Assembly (NCBI GenBank): GCA_030044345.1
Contig: JASHVY010000484.1
Coordinates: forward strand, 1 to 5,163
Origin: Acetobacteraceae bacterium
Lineage (GTDB): Bacteria; Pseudomonadota; Alphaproteobacteria; Acetobacterales; Acetobacteraceae
DNA: 5,163 bases
Reading direction: 5' to 3'
Below are positions 1 through 4,227 of this stretch, piece by piece. Below the pieces are notes generated by a model. The model made no database searches. It had not been told where the DNA came from and saw only the letters and a program-made list of their open reading frames with translations. Position 1 is the first letter of the stretch; each line of letters starts with the position of its first letter. The translations under genes were made by a program, and so were the position numbers.

Positions 1-22
1 CGGATGAGCGATCTGCCGCCGC

Positions 23-30
23 GAGGAGGG
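23..30 (+). promoter_or_regulatory. Shine-Dalgarno site of the Rieske-FAD reductase gene
   Basis: The purine run GAGGAGGG ends four bases before the ATG at 35. It is a near-perfect anti-16S match and fixes this start codon. No promoter is visible in the 22 bases to its left. A TGA at 5-7 could be the stop of an upstream gene of the same operon, but too little sequence is present to tell. Confidence 0.75.
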
Positions 31-34
31 CACC

Positions 35-1573
35 ATGGCCGAAGAAACGTCCGAGCTGCCGGGCCCGGATTTCGCCGCCGGGATCGATGCCGGCGTCCTT
101 GCCGATGGTGCGATGCTGCTCGGCCATGCCGATGGCGAGGCCGTGCTGCTGGCGCGGCGCGGCGCCGAATGGTTCGCCGTCGGCGCAAGCTGCTCGCATT
201 ATCACGGGCCGCTCGCGGAAGGGCTGATGGTCGGCGAGACGGTGCGCTGCCCCTGGCACCATGCCTGCTTCAGCCTGCGGGACGGGGCGGCGCTCCGGGC
301 CCCGGCGCTCGACCCGCTGCCGAGCTGGCGGGTCGAACAGACGGGAGCGCGGGTCTTCGTTCGCGAAAAGCGTGCCGCGCCCACGCCCAAGCTTCTTCCG
401 GACAGTGCCGCGATCCCCCGCCGGATCGTCATCGTGGGTGGCGGCGCGGCCGGAAATGCCGCCGCCGAAACCCTGCGCGCGGAGGGCTATGAAGGGGAGA
501 TCGTGCTGGTTGGCGCCGAGCCCTCGCTTCCCTGCGACCGGCCCAATCTTTCCAAGGATTTCCTTGCGGGCAGCGCGCCCGAGGAATGGGTCTTCCTGCG
601 CACGGAGGATTTCTATCGCGAGCACCGCATCACGCTCGCACTCGGCACGCCCGCGACCGGCCTCGATCCCGCGGCGCGGGAACTCAAGCTCGCGGACGGG
701 CGGGTTCTTGCCTGGGACGCGCTGCTGCTTGCCACCGGCGCGGTGCCGCGCCGGCTCGCCATCCCGGGCGCGGATCTGCCGCACGTCTTCACCCTGCGCT
801 CGCTCGCCGATTGCCGGGCCATCATCGCGCGCGCCGGCGCCGCCCGCTCCGCGGTCGTGGTGGGGGCGAGCTTCATCGGGCTCGAAGCGGCCGCCTCGCT
901 GGCCACCCGCGGGCTCGCGGTCGCCGTGGTGGCGCCGGAAGCCCAGCCGATGGCCAATGTGCTCGGCCCTGAGCTCGGCGGCTTCCTCAAAGGGCTGCAC
1001 GAGGCGCACGGCGTTGGCTTTCATCTCGGCACCACCCCGCAGGCGATCACCGGGCAGGGGGTGACGCTCGCGAACGGGACCGAGCTCAAGGCGGATCTCG
1101 TCCTGGTCGGGATTGGCGTGAAGCCCGAGACCGGCCTTGCCGAGGCGGCCGGGCTCGCCGTCGCGAATGGCGTGCTCGTCGATGAATTCCTTGCCGCGAG
1201 CGCGCCGGGAATCTTCGCCGCCGGCGATATCGCCTCCTGGCCGGTCCGGCCGAACGGTGAGCGTCTGCGGATCGAGCATTGGGTGGTCGCCGAGCGGCAG
1301 GGAAAGATCGCCGCGCGCAACATGCTCGGCCGGCGCGAGCCGTGTGACATCGTGCCTTTCTTCTGGACCCAGCAATACGATGTCTCGCTCAATTATGTCG
1401 GCCACGCCGCGCGCTGGGAGCGGCTGGAGCTCGAAGGCTCGCCCGAGGCGCGGGATTGCCGGGTGACCTATTTCACGGGCGGACGGAAAAGTGCGGTCGC
1501 GACCATTTTCCGCGACCTCGAGAGCCTGGAGGCGGAAGTGGCGTTCGAGCGGGAATTTCCGCCCGCCCGCTGA
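35..1573 (+). CDS. Rieske [2Fe-2S]-FAD pyridine nucleotide-disulfide oxidoreductase (AIFM3-like ferredoxin reductase)
   Basis: This 512-residue protein is predicted to move electrons from NAD(P)H through FAD to, or via, a Rieske cluster; the physiological acceptor is unknown. The N-terminal Rieske domain (about 10-110) has the ligand pairs C53-x-H55 and C72-P-W-H75. An FAD-binding Rossmann motif GGGAAG follows at 135-140. The ATG motif is at 233-235, and a second dinucleotide fold has VVGASFIGLE at about 275-284, typical of the NAD(P)H site. The FAD-contacting GIFAAGDIA is at 392-400. EHW at 414-416 and the segment to 512 resemble the C-terminal domain of ferredoxin reductases and AIFM3. No signal peptide is seen, so a cytoplasmic location is inferred. 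A strong ribosome site supports the ATG. The domain order is the standard one for this family and all expected cofactor motifs are present. No oxygenase or ferredoxin gene is visible, so a role in ring-hydroxylating dioxygenase electron supply cannot be claimed. The gene converges on nusG with 19 bases between stops. Confidence 0.92.
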   Translation: MAEETSELPGPDFAAGIDAGVLADGAMLLGHADGEAVLLARRGAEWFAVGASCSHYHGPLAEGLMVGETVRCPWHHACFSLRDGAALRAPALDPLPSWRVEQTGARVFVREKRAAPTPKLLPDSAAIPRRIVIVGGGAAGNAAAETLRAEGYEGEIVLVGAEPSLPCDRPNLSKDFLAGSAPEEWVFLRTEDFYREHRITLALGTPATGLDPAARELKLADGRVLAWDALLLATGAVPRRLAIPGADLPHVFTLRSLADCRAIIARAGAARSAVVVGASFIGLEAAASLATRGLAVAVVAPEAQPMANVLGPELGGFLKGLHEAHGVGFHLGTTPQAITGQGVTLANGTELKADLVLVGIGVKPETGLAEAAGLAVANGVLVDEFLAASAPGIFAAGDIASWPVRPNGERLRIEHWVVAERQGKIAARNMLGRREPCDIVPFFWTQQYDVSLNYVGHAARWERLELEGSPEARDCRVTYFTGGRKSAVATIFRDLESLEAEVAFEREFPPAR

Positions 1574-1592
1574 CAGACTTTGCTGACAGGCC

Positions 1593-2123
1593 CTACAGCT
1601 TCTCCACCTGGCTATATTCGAGCTCGACCGGCGTGGCGCGACCGAAGATCGAGACGCTCACCTTGAGCCGGCCCTTCTCCTCGTCCACATCCTCGACCGT
1701 GCCGTTGAAGCTGGTGAAGGGCCCGTCCGCGACACGGACCTGCTCGCCCACCTCGAAGAGCACGGCCGGCCGCGGCCGTTCCACCCCTTCGCGCGTCTGC
1801 TTCAGAATCCGCTCGGCCTCGGCGTCGGTGATCGGGCTCGGCTTGGTCCGGCTGCCGAGAAAACCCGTCACCTTCGGGGTATTCTTGACGAGGTGCCAGG
1901 CATCGTCGGTGAGGTCCATCTTCACCAGCACATAGCCCGGGAAGAATTTCCGCGCCGCATTGACCTTCTGGCCGCGGCGCATCTCCACCACCTCTTCGGA
2001 AGGAACCAGCACTTCCTCGAACTGGTCGGCAAGCCCCTTCTGCTGCGCCTGCTCCTTGATCTGCTGGGCGATCTTCTTCTCAAATCCGGAATAGACGTGC
2101 ACGACATACCAACGCTTGGCCAT
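1593..2123 (-). CDS. nusG: transcription termination/antitermination protein NusG
   Basis: NusG binds the RNA polymerase clamp, suppresses pausing, and couples polymerase to Rho or to ribosomal protein S10. The 176-residue product has the usual bacterial length. The NGN domain covers about 1-110 and opens with MAKRWYVVHVYSGFE; it holds the signature FFPGYVLV at 60-67 and the later TPKVTGFLG. A linker rich in charged residues follows. The KOW domain is at about 122-175 with VGEQVRVADGPFTSFNGTVE, ending PVELEYSQVEKL. The ATG start gives the canonical N-terminus and has AGGGAA (minus strand, 2138-2133) nine bases upstream. secE lies upstream on the same strand, but the two are separated by 228 bases of tandem repeat rather than the usual short gap. 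Downstream there is no rplK: the next gene is convergent, so nusG is the last gene of its transcript here. Identification is very secure. Confidence 0.98.
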   Translation of the reverse strand: MAKRWYVVHVYSGFEKKIAQQIKEQAQQKGLADQFEEVLVPSEEVVEMRRGQKVNAARKFFPGYVLVKMDLTDDAWHLVKNTPKVTGFLGSRTKPSPITDAEAERILKQTREGVERPRPAVLFEVGEQVRVADGPFTSFNGTVEDVDEEKGRLKVSVSIFGRATPVELEYSQVEKL

Positions 2124-2132
2124 TACAGAACG

Positions 2133-2138
2133 TTCCCT
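2133..2138 (-). promoter_or_regulatory. ribosome binding site of nusG
   Basis: On the minus strand AGGGAA lies nine bases before the nusG ATG. It abuts the outer end of the tandem repeat, whose last base is at 2139. The repeat array therefore stops exactly where the nusG translation signal begins and leaves it intact. Confidence 0.6.
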
Positions 2139-2240
2139 AGAGCGTGATGACCGAAGGTGGAATCACCGGAGGTCTGAATCACGCGACAAAACAAAGACCA
2201 AGAGCAGGATGAGTGAGTGCGAGCGATCTCATCCTGCTCT
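2139..2240. repeat. 102-bp tandem repeat, copy 1 (two-hairpin intergenic element)
   Basis: This is the first of two head-to-tail copies. On the plus strand it begins AGAGCGTGATGA and ends TCATCCTGCTCT; these ends are inverted repeats of one another at 10 of 12 positions. Two hairpins are nested inside. GCGTGAT (2142-2148) pairs with ATCACGC (2178-2184), and AGAGCAGGATGAG (2201-2213) pairs perfectly with CTCATCCTGCTCT (2228-2240) around a 14-base loop. It carries no credible gene. The layout resembles small non-autonomous mobile palindromic elements of alphaproteobacterial intergenic DNA; that family assignment is an inference. Confidence 0.85.
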
Positions 2241-2342
2241 AGAGCGTGATGACCGAAGGTGGAATCACCGCAGGTCTGAATCGCGCGCAAAAACATATGA
2301 CGAGAGCGGGACAGGTGGGCGCGGGCGAATGCATTCTGCTCC
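2241..2342. repeat. 102-bp tandem repeat, copy 2 (diverged)
   Basis: The copy is collinear with copy 1 at an exact offset of 102 bases, with no gaps. By hand count 81 of 102 positions match. The first 54 positions match at 50, while the last 48 match at only 31. Most second-half differences are transitions that make copy 2 more GC-rich, and the 13-bp hairpin of copy 1 has decayed to about six matching positions. It ends nine bases before the secE stop codon. The two copies together nearly fill the secE-nusG spacer. Confidence 0.85.
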
Positions 2343-2351
2343 GAGCTCCCG

Positions 2352-2546
2352 TTAAAATCCCGCTCCGAAAAGAGCGCGGACCCCGAGGCCGATCACCTGG
2401 TCCACGATCAGGAAGAAGACGGCGATGGCAGCCGCCATGGCGATGACCAGCCCGGTCGAGACGAGCGTTTCCCGGCGCGAAGGCCAGGTCACCTTTGCGA
2501 TTTCGCTGCGCACCTCCCGGACAAACCGGGCCGGATCCACCGCCAC
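2352..2546 (-). CDS. secE: preprotein translocase subunit SecE
   Basis: SecE is the small essential membrane subunit that clamps SecY in the SecYEG export channel. With the GTG at 2546-2544 the product has 64 residues, the usual length for single-span bacterial SecE. The amphipathic N-terminal helix holds FVREVRSEIAKVTWPSRRET (about 8-27), whose KVTWPSRRE core is the family signature. One transmembrane helix follows at about 28-48, then a short C-terminus. This start is chosen because GAGGAGAGG stands six bases before it and because the N-terminus MAVDPARFVREV looks like alphaproteobacterial SecE. An in-frame GTG at 2585 would add 13 residues (77 in total), but the purine run that could serve it lies inside the tRNA trailer hairpin. 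The neighbours tRNA-Trp upstream and nusG downstream, on the same strand, agree with the conserved cluster. Confidence 0.93.
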   Translation of the reverse strand: MAVDPARFVREVRSEIAKVTWPSRRETLVSTGLVIAMAAAIAVFFLIVDQVIGLGVRALFGAGF

Positions 2547-2552
2547 CTCAAT

Positions 2553-2561
2553 CCTCTCCTC
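2553..2561 (-). promoter_or_regulatory. Shine-Dalgarno site deciding the secE start
   Basis: On the minus strand GAGGAGAGG lies six bases upstream of the GTG at 2546-2544. It favours a 64-residue SecE over the 77-residue reading from the GTG at 2585. Confidence 0.6.
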
Positions 2562-2584
2562 ATCCCCGCGGCTGCCGCTCGGCA

Positions 2585-2633
2585 CAAAAACAACATCCCT
2601 CCGCCCCTGCCGGAAGCTGGCAGGGGTGGAGGG
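2585..2633 (-). terminator. terminator-like hairpin made from the tRNA-Trp 3' half and its trailer
   Basis: In minus-strand RNA the last part of the tRNA (2633-2619: CCCTCCACCCCTGCC) can pair with the trailer GGCAGGGGCGGAGGG (2611-2597) around a seven-base loop, with only one A-C mismatch in 15. The stem is followed by ATGTTGTTTTTG (2596-2585), a T-rich tail. This has the form of an intrinsic terminator, but its 5' arm is the T-stem and acceptor strand of the tRNA, so it competes with tRNA folding. It lies between tRNA-Trp and secE and may limit read-through. The function is inferred. Confidence 0.45.
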
Positions 2634-2694
2634 TCTCGAACCCCCAACCTCCGGTTTTGGAGACCGGCGCTCTAGCCAATTGAGCTACACCCCT
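2618..2694 (-). tRNA. tRNA-Trp (anticodon CCA)
   Basis: The 77-nt minus-strand sequence folds as a full cloverleaf. The acceptor stem is AGGGGTG/CACCCCT with discriminator G, and the 3' CCA is encoded. The D arm is GCTC...GAGC with loop AATTGGCTA. The anticodon stem is CCGGT/ACCGG with loop CTCCAAA, giving CCA, which reads UGG. The variable loop is AGGTT, and the T arm is GGGGG/CCCTC with loop TTCGAGA. It closely resembles E. coli tRNA-Trp as recalled. Its position just upstream of secE-nusG is the widespread bacterial arrangement. Confidence 0.97.
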
Positions 2695-2715
2695 CCATCG
2701 AGGGCTGCCGCAAGC

Positions 2716-2744
2716 TAGAGAGAACGCCCCGCCTGCCCTGTCAA
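2716..2744 (-). promoter_or_regulatory. candidate promoter of the tRNA-Trp-secE-nusG unit
   Basis: A perfect TTGACA -35 hexamer (within CTTGACAGG) lies on the minus strand at 2744-2739. With a 17-base spacer the -10 position is TCTCTA (2721-2716), a poor match. CTCTAG one base further is slightly better against the looser alphaproteobacterial pattern. Transcription would start about 15-20 bases before the tRNA, after a GC-rich discriminator of the kind seen at stable RNA promoters. It lies between the purD stop and the tRNA, so the tRNA need not depend on purD transcription. Confidence 0.5.
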
Positions 2745-2768
2745 GTCGGAAACCCCGTTGCGGAATGC

Positions 2769-2784
2769 AAGCCGGGCGCGGCTT
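2769..2784 (-). terminator. weak hairpin downstream of purD
   Basis: AAGCCG and CGGCTT form a perfect 6-bp stem with a four-base loop, starting six bases after the purD stop. No T-run follows on the minus strand (GCATTCCGCAACG), so intrinsic termination would be weak. It may only protect or pause the purD mRNA end. Confidence 0.3.
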
Positions 2785-2790
2785 CAAGGA

Positions 2791-4059
2791 TCAGGGAAGC
2801 GGCGGGCCGCCGATATCGTGGCGATAGAATCCGCCCGGCCAGTCGATCGCCCGCACCGCATCATAGGCTCGCGCCCGCGCCTGATCGAGATCGGCCCCGC
2901 GCCCGCTCACCGTCAGCACCCGCCCGCCGGCCGCCTCCAGCCGCCCGCCGGCAATCCGGGTGCCGCTGTGGAAGATCTGCACGCCGGGCAGGCTTCCGGC
3001 CCGGTCGAGCCCGCGGATCTCGCTTCCCGTCTCCGGCGCTTCCGGGTAGCCGCGGGCGGCGAGCACCACGGCGACCGAAGCCCCGGAATGCCAGCGCAGA
3101 TCGAAATCGCCAAGCTCGCCCTCGCAGGAAGCGAGCAGGGCGGGAAGCAGGTCGGAGGCGAGCAGCGGCAGCAGCGCCTGGCATTCGGGATCGCCGAAGC
3201 GGGCATTGAACTCGATCAGCTTCGGGCCTTCCGCGGTCAGCATCAGCCCGGCGAAGAGGATGCCGCGGAAGGGGCTGCCGCGCCGGGCGAGCTCCGCAAG
3301 CGCCGGCCGCACGATCCGCGCTGAGGCCGCTTCGGCCAGGGCGGGCGTGAGGGCGGGCGCGGGGGCGACGGCGCCCATCCCGCCCGTGTTCGGCCCGCGA
3401 TCGCCGTCATGGGCGCGCTTATGATCCGTCGCCGCGCCCAGCGGCACGGCGTGCTCACCGTCGCAGAGGGCGAAGAGGGACACTTCCGGCCCGGACAGGC
3501 ATTCCTCGATCAGAACGATTTGCCCGGCCGCGCCGAGCCGCTGCTCCTCCATGAAAGAGGTGACCGCCGCCTCCGCTTCCGCGACGCTCCCGGCCACCAC
3601 GACCCCTTTGCCGGCCGCGAGCCCGTCCGCCTTCACGACCAGCGGCGCGCCGAGCCTGCGGCAATGGGCGCGGGCTGCTTCCGCATCCGCGAAGCGGGCA
3701 TAGCGGGCGGTCGGGATGGAGGCGGCGGAAGCGATCTCCTTGGCGAAGCTCTTCTCGCCCTCGATCCGCGCCGCGGCCGCGCTGGGGCCGGCGCAGGGAA
3801 TGCCCGCCTCGGCGAGCGCGTCGGCAAGTCCGGCGACGAGCGGCGCCTCCGGGCCCGGCACGACGAGATCGACCGCATGGGCACGGGCGAAGGCGACCAG
3901 CGCGGGAAGATCGAGCACGGAGATCGGCACCGTCTCGGCGATTGTCGCGATGCCGGGATTGCCGGGCGCGCACCAGAGTTTGGTCAGCAGCGGGCTGGCG
4001 GCGAGCGCCCAGCAGAGCGCGTGCTCGCGCCCGCCCGATCCCACCACCAGAACCCGCAT
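2791..4059 (-). CDS. purD: phosphoribosylamine-glycine ligase (GAR synthetase)
   Basis: PurD carries out the second step of de novo purine synthesis, joining phosphoribosylamine and glycine with ATP to give GAR. The 422-residue length is normal for the monofunctional bacterial enzyme. The N-terminal domain opens with MRVLVVGSGGREHALCWAL (phosphate-binding loop at 7-13) and includes PGPEAPLVAG at 68-77. The ATP-grasp domain has KADGLAAGKGVVV (143-155), then DHKRAHDGDRGPNTGGMGA (212-230), the most diagnostic GARS block. Its metal-binding segment is EFNARFGDPE (283-292). The C-terminal GARS domain includes ARGYPE (335-340) and ends FYRHDIGGPPLP. All expected motifs are intact. The ATG start matches the family N-terminus, although only a G-rich, poorly defined ribosome site precedes it. 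The gene is divergent from xseA across 168 bases, and its leader may contain a large hairpin at 4088-4156. No other purine gene is visible. Confidence 0.97.
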   Translation of the reverse strand: MRVLVVGSGGREHALCWALAASPLLTKLWCAPGNPGIATIAETVPISVLDLPALVAFARAHAVDLVVPGPEAPLVAGLADALAEAGIPCAGPSAAAARIEGEKSFAKEIASAASIPTARYARFADAEAARAHCRRLGAPLVVKADGLAAGKGVVVAGSVAEAEAAVTSFMEEQRLGAAGQIVLIEECLSGPEVSLFALCDGEHAVPLGAATDHKRAHDGDRGPNTGGMGAVAPAPALTPALAEAASARIVRPALAELARRGSPFRGILFAGLMLTAEGPKLIEFNARFGDPECQALLPLLASDLLPALLASCEGELGDFDLRWHSGASVAVVLAARGYPEAPETGSEIRGLDRAGSLPGVQIFHSGTRIAGGRLEAAGGRVLTVSGRGADLDQARARAYDAVRAIDWPGGFYRHDIGGPPLP

Positions 4060-4087
4060 CCCGCGCCCCCGCGCCTTGAGACTCGGG

Positions 4088-4156
4088 TTTCTAGATCAAT
4101 ATGGCTTCCGGCGGAACGCTTTGCGATCCGCCAAAGCCATGAAATTGATCGAGAAA
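4088..4156. repeat. long imperfect palindrome in the purD leader
   Basis: Positions 4088-4119 can pair with 4123-4156 as 28 base pairs in five blocks around a TTT loop. The blocks are TTTCT/AGAAA, GATCAAT/ATTGATC, ATGGCTT/AAGCCAT, GGCGGA/TCCGCC and CGC/GCG. They are interrupted by two single mismatches and two small bulges. It begins 28 bases upstream of the purD start and would be transcribed in the purD leader if the promoter is further right. It could be a decayed mobile element, an mRNA leader structure or a small RNA; the sequence alone does not decide. Confidence 0.7.
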
Positions 4157-4162
4157 ATAAAA

Positions 4163-4197
4163 TTAGAGCGTGATGATTTCAGATCATCACGCTCTAA
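4163..4197. repeat. perfect 15-bp palindrome sharing ends with the 102-bp repeat
   Basis: TTAGAGCGTGATGAT (4163-4177) is perfectly complementary to ATCATCACGCTCTAA (4183-4197) around the loop TTCAG. Its AGAGCGTGATGA is identical to the first 12 bases of both 102-bp repeat copies near nusG. It sits between divergent genes and therefore does not serve as a gene-end terminator for either. It is best read as a short member of the same dispersed palindromic family. Confidence 0.85.
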
Positions 4198-4227
4198 GGT
4201 AAGGCGCCCATGGGCTAAAGTGCGGGC

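Noticed and set aside
1..34. 3' end of an upstream gene (TGA at 5-7)
   Set aside because: A single in-frame stop in seven bases is not evidence for a gene.
261..1064. Alternative plus-strand frame inside the Rieske-FAD gene
   Set aside because: It is an Arg/Ser/Pro-rich out-of-frame translation; the frame from 35 carries all the cofactor motifs.
1574..1592. Bidirectional terminator between the convergent genes
   Set aside because: Only a weak GCTG/CAGC pairing and a short TGACAG direct repeat; no stable stem with a T tract.
2139..2342. CRISPR-like array
   Set aside because: Only two contiguous copies, no spacers between them, unit too long, internally palindromic and unequal divergence; no cas gene.
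2116..2355. Plus-strand ORF with a duplicated peptide (ERDDRRWNHRRSESR twice)
   Set aside because: The duplication only reflects the 102-bp DNA repeat, whose length is a multiple of three. There is no ribosome site, composition is Arg/Ser-rich, and it is antisense to the secE-nusG transcript.
2352..2585. 77-residue SecE starting at GTG 2585
   Set aside because: The in-frame GTG at 2546 has a much better placed ribosome site and gives the usual SecE length and N-terminus. The longer form is not impossible.
2758..4173. Long plus-strand ORFs opposite purD (2758-3324 and 3409-4173)
   Set aside because: They are antisense shadows in GC-rich DNA, with low-complexity Arg/Ala/Gly/Pro content and no domain; purD is unmistakable on the other strand.
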